Notes: generated from the sequence alone by a model not told the origin. Positions 43,252 to 52,570 are shown, counted from the first letter of the stretch. The stretch is DNA of 64,000 nt from Streptomyces sp. NBC_01476 (GCF_036227265.1 NZ_CP109446.1:5648001-5712000); one strand, 5' to 3'. Made by a program: numbers and translations.

Positions 43252-45251
43252 CCGGGTCGGCGGAGCGTGAGAACCGTCGCGCGGTCAACGCCAGGAAGCG
43301 GATCAGCCGCCGCCCCACCAGGCTGGGAACACCCGCGGGAACCACCCAGGGACCGGACCGCCGGCGCGACCCCGGTGCGGGTTTCCCCGGACTGCTCGGC
43401 CGCGTCTGGGAGCGGGCGCGGGCGGCCGGGGACCTGCGGGAGGCCGTGGACATCCTGCTCGGCCTGGACGGGCACGTGCCCCCGGACGTCCAACTGCGGG
43501 CGCTGAGCACGTCGGACGAGGCCGCGTTCATGGCTCTGTGGGGGGTGACCTGGCGGGCGACGGCCCCCACGGAGGGCGCCGGGACGGTGTCCTCGTCCGA
43601 GGATCCGGCCGCCGATCCGGCCCATGACGGCGAGCCCGTCTTCCTCGGTGAGCTGGGGCTGGCCACCACCGGCCGGATCGTCCTGCGTGCCCCCTCGCAG
43701 GGGCCGCTCGACCGGACAGAACTGGTCGGCGGGGTGCTGCGGGTGCCGTGGTCGCGGCGGGCCGCCCGCGCCTACCACGACCAGATGGGCCGGGCCGCTG
43801 CCCGGACCGCCCGGTCTCTCGCCGACTGCCGCCAATGGCTGGAACAGCAGGGCGGGAAGGGCCGCGACGAGCTGGTCGAGCAGGTGAAAGAGGCAGCCCT
43901 GCGCACCGCCCCGTTCGTGCTCTACCAGGAGGACCGGCAGTACACGAACTTCCGCGACCAGAACACCATCACGGGCAAGACCCTGTGGCCGGGACACCCC
44001 GACTGCGTGCTCAGTGGCCTCCTGGGGCTGCCGCTGGACCTGTGGTCGGACAGCGACGTGCAGATGCTGATCGCCCTGACCCTGCTCATCCGGTCGGCCG
44101 GCTTCGGCCGGGTCGAGGAGGCCAACGGCACCCAGCTCAGCATGGACCATGTCGCCGTCATGCTGGAGCGCGTGCGGCGGGCCTACAACGCCGTCCCCGG
44201 CGGCGAGGCGATCGCCCCTGCCGGGTCGCACCGCATGGCGGACGTGAAGGAACTCGCCGAGGCGCTGGGCGCACGCCGCCGGCAGGTGGCCGGAGCGGCC
44301 CAGCTCTACCGCGAGATCCACGGCGCCCTGATGCACAAGATCGAACGCGTGGCCGCCGAGACCGACGAGGTACGGGCCCGGGACGCGGAGATCGCGGCGC
44401 GGCTGGCCGGGCGCCTGCCGTTGGCAGGTGCCACCCTGGCCGAACTGGGCCCCGGCGCCGCGGCGCGGCCGCAGTGGCTGGCCGAGCCGCACGGGGAGTA
44501 CGCCACCGGCCTGGAGTCGCTGGTGTACGAGACCGTGGCGGCCTGCGCCGAGGTGTTCCGCGCCGACTTCGCCATGAGCCGCGGGATGCGCTCGCTGCCG
44601 GAACTCATCGACCGGATGAGGGCGGAGCGCTGGGCGGAGATCTGCGACTGGGACATCACCCGCTACTTCTGCTGTGTGGTGCCAAGGCCGGAGGCACGCG
44701 CCCACTTCGGCGGCTCGGCCGCGACGCTCGCCGACGCGGCCTGGGCGATGTCGTCCCGCATGCAGTACAACTCCTGGCACTTCGTGCCCGGCAATCTGCC
44801 CCGGGACCCGGCCGTGACGGCCCGGGACCACTTCGTGCCGCCCACCATCCCCGACATCGCGTTCTTCTCCGACCAGCACCACCACGGCCACGTCACCAAC
44901 AAGGTCCGGTTCTCCATCCGTTCGCCGCAAGCCGTCGAGGTGGCGGGGCGCGTCTTCAACGGCTTCGTGGACCTGCGGCTGCTGCGCTGCGCGGGCACCC
45001 CGTTCGACGAACAGGATCTGCTGGTGGCCCACCGGGTGTCCGCGTTCCTTGCCCGGATGACCGGCCTGGCCGCCCGACTCGCCGCGGATGGGGTGCCGTT
45101 GGAGGTCACGGCGTTCGACGCCGAATGGCACTGGCGGAAGATCGCCGGTGACGACGCGGGCGCCACAGCCGGCCCGGACCCGGCGGACACGGCCGATGAC
45201 GCGGACAGCGGCGACGCGGTCCTGTCCGGTCCCGCGGGTACCGTCCGATGA
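43248..45251 (+). CDS. Large conserved orphan protein of the hydrazine cassette (KinJ/FzmP-like position)
   Basis: 667 residues from GTG 43248. I recognise no catalytic domain with certainty. Visible features are a basic N-terminus, VPWSRRAARAYHDQMGRAA, ELVEQVKEAALRTAPFVLYQ, GHPDCVLSGLLGLPLDLW, FCCVVPRPEARAHFGG, and a histidine cluster SDQHHHGHVTNKV (about residue 545) that could bind metal. No membrane segment is seen. It lies in the slot held by an uncharacterised protein in the shared fosfazinomycin/kinamycin N-N gene set. With the coupled ferredoxin it is a candidate for joining nitrite-derived nitrogen to aspartate. Function unproven. Confidence 0.75.
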   Translation: MTGSAERENRRAVNARKRISRRPTRLGTPAGTTQGPDRRRDPGAGFPGLLGRVWERARAAGDLREAVDILLGLDGHVPPDVQLRALSTSDEAAFMALWGVTWRATAPTEGAGTVSSSEDPAADPAHDGEPVFLGELGLATTGRIVLRAPSQGPLDRTELVGGVLRVPWSRRAARAYHDQMGRAAARTARSLADCRQWLEQQGGKGRDELVEQVKEAALRTAPFVLYQEDRQYTNFRDQNTITGKTLWPGHPDCVLSGLLGLPLDLWSDSDVQMLIALTLLIRSAGFGRVEEANGTQLSMDHVAVMLERVRRAYNAVPGGEAIAPAGSHRMADVKELAEALGARRRQVAGAAQLYREIHGALMHKIERVAAETDEVRARDAEIAARLAGRLPLAGATLAELGPGAAARPQWLAEPHGEYATGLESLVYETVAACAEVFRADFAMSRGMRSLPELIDRMRAERWAEICDWDITRYFCCVVPRPEARAHFGGSAATLADAAWAMSSRMQYNSWHFVPGNLPRDPAVTARDHFVPPTIPDIAFFSDQHHHGHVTNKVRFSIRSPQAVEVAGRVFNGFVDLRLLRCAGTPFDEQDLLVAHRVSAFLARMTGLAARLAADGVPLEVTAFDAEWHWRKIAGDDAGATAGPDPADTADDADSGDAVLSGPAGTVR

Positions 45252-46642
45252 CGGCCCAGGGCTTCGGCGCCCTCAGGGAACGTCTGCGCCAGGGCGAGAC
45301 CAGCGTCGTCGAGCACGTCCAGTCCATGTTGACCGCCATCCAGGCCGACAGCCGGGGCGCGTTCGTCGCGGTCGCGGGCGACGAGGCGCTGCGGGCGGCC
45401 GAGGAGGCCGACCGGCGCATCCGTGAGCGAGGAAGACACGCCTGGCACGGGGCCCCGCTGCTGGGCGTCACGGTCTCGGTGAAGGATCTGCTGCAGACCC
45501 GCGACCTGCCGACCGCCCGCGGCTCGCTGCTGGAGAACCGGCGGGAGCGCGCGGACGCCCCGGCCGTCGCCCGGCTGCGGAGGGCCGGCGCCGTGGTCGT
45601 CGGCAAGACCGCCACTTCCGAGTACGGCTGGAGCGCCTCCACGGTGAGCCGCGTCGCACCGCCCACCAGCAACCCCTATGACCCCGCGCGCACCGCCGGA
45701 GGCTCCAGCGGCGGGGCCGCCGCGGCGGTGGCGACGGGACTCGGCGACGGCGCCCTGGGCACCGACGGGGCCGGCTCGGTGCGGATCCCTGCGGCCTTCT
45801 GCGGCGTGGTCGGTTACAAGCCGTCGTACGGACTCATCCCGTACGTCCCCGGTTGCGCGGACCGGCTGGCCCACCAGGGCACGCTGGCCCGCGGCGTGGC
45901 CGAGGCCGCCGCCCTGGCCGCCGCTGTCCGCGGCCCCCACCCGGCCGACCCCGACTCCGGGCTCGGTTCGATCGAAGCGGCCCCCGAGACCGGCTCCCGG
46001 CGCATCGGCTGGGTCGAGTGGGAAGGCACCAGCGAGGAGGTCCGCCGGGTCACGGAGCGGGCGAAGTCCGCCCTGGCCGCCCTGGGCCACCGCGTCGAGC
46101 CGGTGGAGGTGCGGTGCGCGAACCTGTACCCGGCCCTGGTCGACATCCTGGCCGCTTCCGAGGCGGCCGGGACAGCGCCGGAGGACGAGGAGCTGTGCGA
46201 CCCGGGCCGGCTGGAGGTCGTCCGTTACGGGCGCCTGCTCACCGGTACCGCGGTGATGCGCGCCGAGGAGGTGCGCCAGGAAGCGCGGGCGAGGCTGCGC
46301 TCGGTCATGGCCCGGTACGGGCTGCTGGCCATGGCCACCGTTCCCGTCGAGCCGTTCGACGTGCGGGCCATCGGGCCGGACTGGGCGGCCGATCCCCGGG
46401 ACCTGCTCTGGCTGGCGTGGTCGCCCGCCACCTACCCCTTCAACCTGACCGGTCAGCCTGCGGTCACCCTGCCGGCCGGGCTGACCTCCTCCGGGCTGCC
46501 GGTCGGAGTGCAACTTGTCGGCGCCGTCGGGGCCGACGAGCTGGTCCTGACGGCGGCCCACCGCCTGGAAGCGGAACTGGGGCAGCTGCCCCCGCCCCGC
46601 GCACCGCACGAGCTGGTCGCCACCACGGAAAGGACCCTGTGA
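45248..46642 (+). CDS. Amidase signature-family hydrolase
   Basis: 464 residues, ATGA overlap with the previous gene. The Ser-cisSer-Lys triad is complete: Lys79 (LLGVTVSVKDLL), Ser154 (AGGSSGGAAAA) and Ser177 (TDGAGSVRIPAAFCG). In the related fosfazinomycin/kinamycin gene set the amidase is thought to remove the acetyl group from N-acetyl glutamylhydrazine, giving glutamylhydrazine. The same role is proposed here from the gene neighbourhood. Cytoplasmic, as no signal is seen. Confidence 0.9.
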   Translation: MTAQGFGALRERLRQGETSVVEHVQSMLTAIQADSRGAFVAVAGDEALRAAEEADRRIRERGRHAWHGAPLLGVTVSVKDLLQTRDLPTARGSLLENRRERADAPAVARLRRAGAVVVGKTATSEYGWSASTVSRVAPPTSNPYDPARTAGGSSGGAAAAVATGLGDGALGTDGAGSVRIPAAFCGVVGYKPSYGLIPYVPGCADRLAHQGTLARGVAEAAALAAAVRGPHPADPDSGLGSIEAAPETGSRRIGWVEWEGTSEEVRRVTERAKSALAALGHRVEPVEVRCANLYPALVDILAASEAAGTAPEDEELCDPGRLEVVRYGRLLTGTAVMRAEEVRQEARARLRSVMARYGLLAMATVPVEPFDVRAIGPDWAADPRDLLWLAWSPATYPFNLTGQPAVTLPAGLTSSGLPVGVQLVGAVGADELVLTAAHRLEAELGQLPPPRAPHELVATTERTL

Positions 46643-46645
46643 GCC

Positions 46646-48154
46646 GTGTACACCCGGTCATGGCGCCCCGTCGCCGCCGAGGACAGCGTCGGAAGTCCCT
46701 CGTTCGTCTCCGAGCACGGACTGTGGAGCGATGAGCAGTCCGCCGTCGCCGAGCGGATCGAGGCCGGTCTCGGAGAGACCGACCTCGTACGACTCGTCTT
46801 CCCTGACCCGCACGGGCTGGCCCGCTCCAAGACGCTCACCGCGGACGCGTTCCGCTCGGTGCTGCGCAACGGCATGAACTTCAGCCCCGGGCCCTTCGTG
46901 TTCGACACCGGCCACGCCATCGCGGTCGACTTCCTCGGCGAGCCCGGCATAGGCGTGGAGGAGATCGCCGGCGCGGGCAACTTCATCCTGGTGCCCGATC
47001 CGCTCACCTTCCAGGTCCTGCCCGGCACCCAGCCGCGCACCGCCTGGGTGATGGGTGACGAGTACCTGCGCGACGGCACAGCGCACCCGCTGTCCTCGCG
47101 GGCCGTGCTGCGCCGGCTCGAAGCCGAGTACGCCGGCCGCGGCTACGCGCCCGTGATCGGGCTGGAGGTCGAGTGGTACCTCACCCGCCTGCTCGACGCC
47201 GCCCCGGGCAACGCGGGCAACGGCTTCGGCCTCCAGGGCAACGCGCCCCGGGCGGCGGCCGTCAACGCGGGCTACCAGTTCAATCTGGATGCCCGCTATG
47301 ACTCCGTCGCCCCGATCACCGACCCGCTGGCGCTGCACCTGCTCGAACTCGGGCTGCCGCTGCGCTCGATGGAGCACGAGTCCGGCCCCGGTCAGGTCGA
47401 GTGCACGTTCAGCCCCATGTCCGCGCTCGACGCCGCCGACGCGATGCTGCTGTTCCGCACCGTCACCAAGCGGTGGTGCGCACAGCGCGGCCACCACGCC
47501 TCCTTCATGTCGCTGCCGTTCCTGGACTCCTTCGACCCCAGTGGCTGGCACCTGCACCAGTCCGTCCGGGAGACGGCGACCGGGCGCAACCTCTTCTCGG
47601 CCGAGGGGCCGGCCGGCGGCCTGTCCGCGGAGACCAAGGCGTACGCCGACGGGCTGCTGGCCTGGAACCGGGAACTGTTCCTGCTGTCGGTGCCCACGGT
47701 CAACGGCTACCGGCGGCTCGGCCCCCGCCACACCCTGGCGCCCACCCGGGTCGACTGGAGCACGGAGGACCGCAGCGCCATGCTCCGCATGGTCGGTGGC
47801 GGCACCGGCGCGCACATCGAGAACCGCAGCGCGGAACCGTGCGCCAACCCCTACCTCGCCGTCGCCGGGCAGCTCTTCGCGGGCCTGGAGGGACTCGGCG
47901 GGGCGGCGGACACCGGCCGGAGCCCACGGGCCGCCGGTCCGGCGCCGGAGTTCGTGCCGCAGTCCCTCGCCGAGTCGCTCGACGCCTTCCGCGCCGGCCG
48001 CGCGGACCGACTGCTCGGCGCCCCCCTGAAGGCATGCCTGGTCAAGCTCAAGGAGAGCGAGCTGCGGCGGTTCGAGAACTGGTGCGCCATGACCGGGTCC
48101 GACGGCGACCGGAGCACGGACTGGGAGCAGCGCGAGTACTTCGAGGTGTACTGA
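46646..48154 (+). CDS. Glutamine synthetase-like amide ligase
   Basis: 502 residues from GTG 46646, three bases after the amidase stop. Beta-grasp segment VRLVFPDPHGLARSKTL, then catalytic-domain motifs APVIGLEVEWYLTR (metal-binding Glu), HESGPGQVECTF, WHLHQSV and NRSAEPCANPYLAVA. The family matches GlnA/PuuA-like ligases. In the kinamycin and fosfazinomycin pathways such a ligase activates glutamate with ATP and couples it to acetylhydrazine. The same reaction is likely here, so the free hydrazine is carried as a glutamyl derivative. Confidence 0.92.
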   Translation: MYTRSWRPVAAEDSVGSPSFVSEHGLWSDEQSAVAERIEAGLGETDLVRLVFPDPHGLARSKTLTADAFRSVLRNGMNFSPGPFVFDTGHAIAVDFLGEPGIGVEEIAGAGNFILVPDPLTFQVLPGTQPRTAWVMGDEYLRDGTAHPLSSRAVLRRLEAEYAGRGYAPVIGLEVEWYLTRLLDAAPGNAGNGFGLQGNAPRAAAVNAGYQFNLDARYDSVAPITDPLALHLLELGLPLRSMEHESGPGQVECTFSPMSALDAADAMLLFRTVTKRWCAQRGHHASFMSLPFLDSFDPSGWHLHQSVRETATGRNLFSAEGPAGGLSAETKAYADGLLAWNRELFLLSVPTVNGYRRLGPRHTLAPTRVDWSTEDRSAMLRMVGGGTGAHIENRSAEPCANPYLAVAGQLFAGLEGLGGAADTGRSPRAAGPAPEFVPQSLAESLDAFRAGRADRLLGAPLKACLVKLKESELRRFENWCAMTGSDGDRSTDWEQREYFEVY

Positions 48155-48206
48155 CTGTTCGAGACCCACGGACTGTTCGAGACCCACCGACCGTTCGAGA
48201 CCCACG
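48153..48206. repeat. Three tandem 18-bp repeats
   Basis: Units at 48153-48170, 48171-48188 and 48189-48206 (GACTGTTCGAGACCCACG) differ by one base each. They fill the short gap between the ligase stop and the lyase gene. They may be slippage debris or a spacing element; no protein is encoded. Confidence 0.85.
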
Positions 48207-48230
48207 GACAACCGGAGACGAGGTCGTTCC

Positions 48231-49520
48231 ATGATCCCCCGTTACACCTTGCCCGAGATGTCGGATCTCTTCTCCGACCAGGCACGCTACGCCACCTGGG
48301 CGCGCGTCGAGATCCTCGCGACCGAGGCGCAGGTGAGCCTCGGACGTGTGCCGGAGGACGCGCTCCGGGACATCCGCCGGGCGCGGGTGCCGCTCCCCGA
48401 CCGGGTCGCCGAGTTCGAGAAGGAGCGCGACCACGAAGTGCTCTCGTTCCTCGCCGCGTACTGCGAGGACATGCCGGACTCCTCGGCACGCTGGGTGCAT
48501 CTCGGCATGACCAGCTACGACCTGGTGGACACCGCGCTCGGCCACACCCTGGCCCGGGCCACCGACCTGCTGACGGCGGCCGGGCGGCGGCTGCGCCGGG
48601 TGCTCGTGGACAGGGCGCTGGAACACTGGGAGACCCTGATGGTCGGGCGCACCCACGGGGTGCACGCCGAGCCCACCACCTTCGGCCACAAGCTCGCCGG
48701 CCACGCCTTCGCCGTCGACCGCTCGCTGCGGCGGCTGGCAGCGGCCCGGGATGCCGTCGCGGTCGGCACGATCTCCGGCTCGGTGGGGACCTACGCGCTC
48801 ATCGACCCGTTCGTCGAGGACCATGTGTGCCAGGCGCTTGGCCTGGGCGTCGAACCCGCCCCCAGCCAGGTCGTCGCCCGCGACCGGCACGCCCAGCTTC
48901 TGCAGGCGGTGGCGGCCATGGGGGCCTGTGTCGAGCAGATCGCCCTGGAGCTGCGGCTGTTGCAGCGCACCGAGGTGGCCGAGGTGGAGGAAGGGCGGGC
49001 CTCGGCCTACCAGGGGTCCAGCGCCATGCCGCACAAGCGCAACCCGACGACCAGCGAGCGGCTGTGCGGACTGGCGCGGCTGCTGCGTGGCTACGCGACC
49101 GCCGCGCTGGAGAACGTCGCTCTCTGGCACGAGCGGGACCTGGCCCACCAGTCCGTCGAGCGCGTCATCCTGCCCGACAGCCTCTCGGTCGGCCACTTCC
49201 AAGCGGTGAAGGCAGCGGAACTGGTGGCCGGGCTGCGGGTGCACCCCGACCGGATGCGGGCGGCCATCGACCGTACCGGCGGGCTCGTCCACAGCTCCGC
49301 CGTTCTCTTCGACCTGCTGGGCGGGGGAGCCGAGCGGGAGCGGGCATACCGCTCGGCCCAGGCTGCCGCGAACCGCACGGCCACCACGGGGAAGCCGTTC
49401 GCGGACACCCTGGCCGAGGAGGGCATCGCGCTGCGGGAGGAACTGCGGCCCGAGCGCTTCCTGGCACACCACGATGTCGTACGCCGGCGATTGGAGAAGC
49501 TCGATGAGCGGGAAGACTGA
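48231..49520 (+). CDS. Adenylosuccinate lyase-family enzyme (hydrazinosuccinate lyase candidate)
   Basis: 429 residues. The fumarase/aspartase superfamily signatures are all present: HLGMTSYDLVDTA, VGRTHGVHAEPTTFGHK, and the flexible loop QGSSAMPHKRNPTTSE. In fosfazinomycin biosynthesis the homologue splits hydrazinosuccinate into fumarate and hydrazine. The same step is proposed here. A housekeeping purB role is unlikely given its place in the operon between the ligase and the GNAT gene. Its 3' end overlaps the GNAT start by 17 bases. Confidence 0.9.
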   Translation: MIPRYTLPEMSDLFSDQARYATWARVEILATEAQVSLGRVPEDALRDIRRARVPLPDRVAEFEKERDHEVLSFLAAYCEDMPDSSARWVHLGMTSYDLVDTALGHTLARATDLLTAAGRRLRRVLVDRALEHWETLMVGRTHGVHAEPTTFGHKLAGHAFAVDRSLRRLAAARDAVAVGTISGSVGTYALIDPFVEDHVCQALGLGVEPAPSQVVARDRHAQLLQAVAAMGACVEQIALELRLLQRTEVAEVEEGRASAYQGSSAMPHKRNPTTSERLCGLARLLRGYATAALENVALWHERDLAHQSVERVILPDSLSVGHFQAVKAAELVAGLRVHPDRMRAAIDRTGGLVHSSAVLFDLLGGGAERERAYRSAQAAANRTATTGKPFADTLAEEGIALREELRPERFLAHHDVVRRRLEKLDERED

Positions 49521-49983
49521 ACGCGACTGGAAGACCGAACGGGTCGACGGGCGGGACCTCGGCCTGGACGAGGTGCTGGAGGTCTACCGCTCCTCGGGTC
49601 TGGGCGAGCGCCGGCCGGCCGGCGACCGCGAGCGGATGGCCACCATGGTGCGGGAGGCGAACCTCGTCGTCGTGGCCCGGGACGCGGACGGCGCGCTCAT
49701 CGGTATCGCCCGCAGCCTCTCCGACTTCTCCTACGTCACCTACCTGTCGGACCTCGCCGTCGTGCACGGCCACCAGCGAAGCGGGGTGGGCCTCGCCCTG
49801 CTGGAGGCGACCCGGCGGCAGGCCCCGGACGCCAAAATTGTCCTGCTCTCGGCGCCCGCCGCGAGCGGCTACTACCCGCGCATCGGTTTCACCCGGCACG
49901 ACTCGGCGTGGGTCCTCAACCCCGGGCAGCCGCTGACCGCCTCGCGCACCGCCGCGGAGGAGGACGCGGTCACTCATCCCTAG
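49504..49983 (+). CDS. GNAT-family N-acetyltransferase
   Basis: 159 residues from ATG 49504 inside the end of the lyase gene. GNAT fold with VVARDADGALIGIARSLSD, YLSDLAVVHGHQRSGVGLALLEAT (acetyl-CoA-binding R/Q-x-x-G-x-G/A signature) and YPRIGFTRHDSAW. In the related gene sets it acetylates hydrazine to acetylhydrazine, trapping the toxic free hydrazine. It is the last gene of the hydrazine operon. Confidence 0.9.
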   Translation: MSGKTERDWKTERVDGRDLGLDEVLEVYRSSGLGERRPAGDRERMATMVREANLVVVARDADGALIGIARSLSDFSYVTYLSDLAVVHGHQRSGVGLALLEATRRQAPDAKIVLLSAPAASGYYPRIGFTRHDSAWVLNPGQPLTASRTAAEEDAVTHP

Positions 49984-50046
49984 GTCCGGTGCCGGGAACG
50001 GGCCGGCCACCACCGCGGCGAGCAGAGCACACTCCCTGGGGAAGGC

Positions 50047-50784
50047 ATGACTCAGATTCCGTCACAGGCACTGCTGGAACCCCGCGTCCCCGTCCCCCCC
50101 GCCGTGCCCGAGGCCGTCGCATCAGCCGGGCAGCGCATCCTGGTGGTGGACGCAGACGCGGACCGCGCCGGATCGCTGACAGCCCAGCTCCGGCGGCACG
50201 GGCACGACCCGGTCGGCGTCGGACGCGGCAGCGCCGCCCTTCAGGCGTACGAGGACGTCGAGATGGTACTGCTCGATCTCGACCTGCCCGACCTCGACGG
50301 CCTGGAGGTGTGCCGCGCCCTGCGGGCGGTCAGCCAGGTCCCGATCATCATCGTCACCGCCCGCCGCTCCGAACTCGACTGCGTGCTCGGACTGCACGCG
50401 GGCGCCGATGACTACGTCACCAAGCCCTACGGGCTGATCGAGCTGATGGCCCGGATGGAGGCGGTGCTGCGGCGCACCCGCCGGCAGCCCGCGGCGGCGA
50501 GGGACATCCGCCGCGGACGCCTGCACATCGATGTCGACTCGCGTGAGGTCAGCGTGGACGACGAACGGATAGCGCTCACCCGCAAGGAGTTCGACCTGCT
50601 GTACCTGCTGGCGGCCCAGCCGGACGCGGTGATCCCGCGCAAGCAGCTCCTGCAACAGGTGTGGGGCGACTCCTGGTCGCGCCGCACCATCGACACGCAC
50701 GTCAGCAGCCTGCGCGGCAAACTCGGCGGCAGCGGCTGGGTCGTCACCGTCCGCGGGGTCGGCTTCAAACTCGGCACCGGCTGA
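50047..50784 (+). CDS. OmpR-type response regulator, orphan
   Basis: 245 residues with a 25-residue N-terminal extension. Receiver domain: acidic pocket VVDADAD (Asp35, Ala36, Asp37), phospho-acceptor Asp77 (LLDLDLPDLDG), Thr104 and Lys126. The pocket normally has two adjacent acids, so Ala36 is a deviation that may weaken phosphorylation. The C-terminal winged helix (LTRKEFDLLYLLAAQPDAV, VRGVGFKLG) is intact. No histidine kinase gene is adjacent. Atypical OmpR regulators such as JadR1 control angucycline clusters by binding end products. The same is plausible here, together with control of the MFS gene downstream. Confidence 0.88.
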   Translation: MTQIPSQALLEPRVPVPPAVPEAVASAGQRILVVDADADRAGSLTAQLRRHGHDPVGVGRGSAALQAYEDVEMVLLDLDLPDLDGLEVCRALRAVSQVPIIIVTARRSELDCVLGLHAGADDYVTKPYGLIELMARMEAVLRRTRRQPAAARDIRRGRLHIDVDSREVSVDDERIALTRKEFDLLYLLAAQPDAVIPRKQLLQQVWGDSWSRRTIDTHVSSLRGKLGGSGWVVTVRGVGFKLGTG

Positions 50785-50913
50785 ACGGCACCGGCTGAAC
50801 GGCCCCGCGATCCGGTCGTGTTCCGGCGCGGGAACGGACCGGATCGCCGGGCTTGACGGCCGTCGCGCCACATCGCTTGTCGGGCACGGCATTTCGGACA
50901 GGAGGCGGTGCCC

Positions 50914-52440
50914 ATGGGCGTGATGACCGGTGAGGCCGAGGAGACATCGCGCGAAGGCCGGCGGCGCGGTGTGCGACTCACGCTGATTCCGCTGCTGCTC
51001 GCGATGCTGCCCTCCTCGCTGGGCACCACGATCGTCGCGACGTCGATGCCGACCATCGCCGGTGACCTGGGGGGAGTCGAGCACCTGTCCTGGGCAGTCA
51101 CCTCCTACACACTCGCCGCCGCGGCTTCCACTCCCGTCTGGGGCCGGCTCGGCGACATGTACGGGCGCAAGCGGTGGCTCATCGTGGCCATGTCGGTCTT
51201 CCTGACCGGGTCGGCCCTGAGCGGACTGGCCGAGACGATGGGGCAGTTGATCGCCGCCCGCGCGGTCCAGGGGCTCGGCGGCGGCGGGGTCGCGGTCTGC
51301 GTGATGGCGGTGATCGGCGAGCTGATACCACCCCGGGAACGCGGCAAGTACCAGGGCATGATCAGCAGCGTCATGGTGTTCTCCATGATCGTCGGCCCGC
51401 TGGTCGGCGGCACCATCACCGATGGTCTCGGCTGGCGCTGGGCGTTCTGGATCAACCTGCCGCTCGGCGCACTCGCCCTGGCCCTGGTCGCCCGTCTGGT
51501 GCGGGTGCCGAGCCGGCGCAGAGAGGCCCACATCGACTACGTGGGCGCGCTCCTGCTGGTCGTCTGCATCACCTCCCTCGTCCTGGTGCTCACCTGGGGC
51601 GGAGTGCACTATGCCTGGCACTCCGGAGCGATCCTGGTGCTCGCGGCCGTCTCCGTCACGGCGCTGGCCGGTTTTGTCCTCGCCCAGTCCCGGGCCACTG
51701 AGCCGGTGCTGCCGCCGTGGCTCTTCCGCAGCCGCAACTTCACACTGATGTCCGTGCTGAGTTTCACCAACGGCTTCGTGATGTTCGGCGCGGTCTTCTA
51801 TCTGCCGCTGTACCAGCAGGCGGTGAACGGCGCCTCGGCGGCCGGCTCCGGCCTGTTGCTGCTGCCGATGCTCGGCTCGCTTGTCGTTGTCTCCCAGTTC
51901 TCCGGGCGGTTCCTCGCGAACACCGGCAACTACCGGGTCCTCCAGATCGGCGGCGCCGCCGCCATGCTGCTGGGCGCCCTGATGCTCGCACGGGTGGACA
52001 CGGCGACCTCGCGGCTCACCGTCGAGCTGTCCATGGCGCTGCTCGGCGCCGGCATGGGTTCGCTGGGGCAGAACGTGGTGACCGTCGCGCAGAACAGCGT
52101 CGACCTCCAGGAGGTGGGGGTCGCCGCGGCGGCGATCACCCTCTTCCGCACACTGGGCAACTCGGTCGGTGTCGCCCTCATGGGCACCCGGTTCAACGAC
52201 CGGGTGCGTGAGGTGATGGCCGAGCGGACCGGCGGCGCCGTGAGCCTGCGCCAGACCAGGCTGGACGCGAGGGGCCTGGACCGGCTGGCTCCGGGGGTGC
52301 GTGCGGTGTACGAGGCGGCGGTCACCGAGGGCATTCGGGACGCTTTCCTGCTGGGTTCGGTGGCCGCGGGGCTCGCCTTCGTGACGTCGCTCCTCGTCCG
52401 GCAGGTGGCCCTGCGGGCCACACGAGGGCGGCAATCCTGA
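50914..52440 (+). CDS. MFS drug exporter (DHA2/EmrB type)
   Basis: 508 residues from ATG 50914 (AGGAGG upstream). Fourteen predicted membrane helices. Motif A is WGRLGDMYGRKRWL, and motif C-like glycines and prolines lie in VFSMIVGPLVGG. This is an inner-membrane proton antiporter of the JadL/QacA group, the usual resistance and export pump of aromatic polyketide clusters. It follows the response regulator by 128 bases and may be under its control. Converges with the methyltransferase-like gene. Confidence 0.93.
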   Translation: MGVMTGEAEETSREGRRRGVRLTLIPLLLAMLPSSLGTTIVATSMPTIAGDLGGVEHLSWAVTSYTLAAAASTPVWGRLGDMYGRKRWLIVAMSVFLTGSALSGLAETMGQLIAARAVQGLGGGGVAVCVMAVIGELIPPRERGKYQGMISSVMVFSMIVGPLVGGTITDGLGWRWAFWINLPLGALALALVARLVRVPSRRREAHIDYVGALLLVVCITSLVLVLTWGGVHYAWHSGAILVLAAVSVTALAGFVLAQSRATEPVLPPWLFRSRNFTLMSVLSFTNGFVMFGAVFYLPLYQQAVNGASAAGSGLLLLPMLGSLVVVSQFSGRFLANTGNYRVLQIGGAAAMLLGALMLARVDTATSRLTVELSMALLGAGMGSLGQNVVTVAQNSVDLQEVGVAAAAITLFRTLGNSVGVALMGTRFNDRVREVMAERTGGAVSLRQTRLDARGLDRLAPGVRAVYEAAVTEGIRDAFLLGSVAAGLAFVTSLLVRQVALRATRGRQS

Positions 52441-52452
52441 CAACGGCAAGGG

Positions 52453-52475
52453 GCCACGCGGACAGTCCGCGTGGC
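52453..52475. terminator. Terminator of the MFS gene
   Basis: 10-bp perfect arms GCCACGCGGA and TCCGCGTGGC (52453-52462 and 52466-52475) around CAG, 13 bases after the stop codon. Confidence 0.8.
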
Positions 52476-52513
52476 ACGCACCGCGCGGCCGGCGGGTACG
52501 GCACCCGCGGCGC

Positions 52514-52563
52514 GGACGCGCACCGGCCCCGCGGCCTTCAGGCTGCTGGGCCGGTGCGCGTCC
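52514..52563. terminator. Terminator of the methyltransferase-like gene
   Basis: 15-bp perfect arms (52514-52528 and 52549-52563) with a 20-base loop, ending eight bases before the stop codon side of the gene at 52571-53656. Confidence 0.7.
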
Positions 52564-52570
52564 GGTGCGG

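Noticed and set aside
43176-45131. 650-codon open frame antisense to the orphan gene of the hydrazine operon
   Set aside because: No ribosome site or domain, and low-complexity composition. The sense frame is coupled by GTGA and ATGA overlaps to real genes.
48231-49520. Housekeeping purB
   Set aside because: It is locked in an operon with the ligase, amidase and GNAT genes, as in fosfazinomycin and kinamycin gene sets, so a pathway lyase is the better reading.
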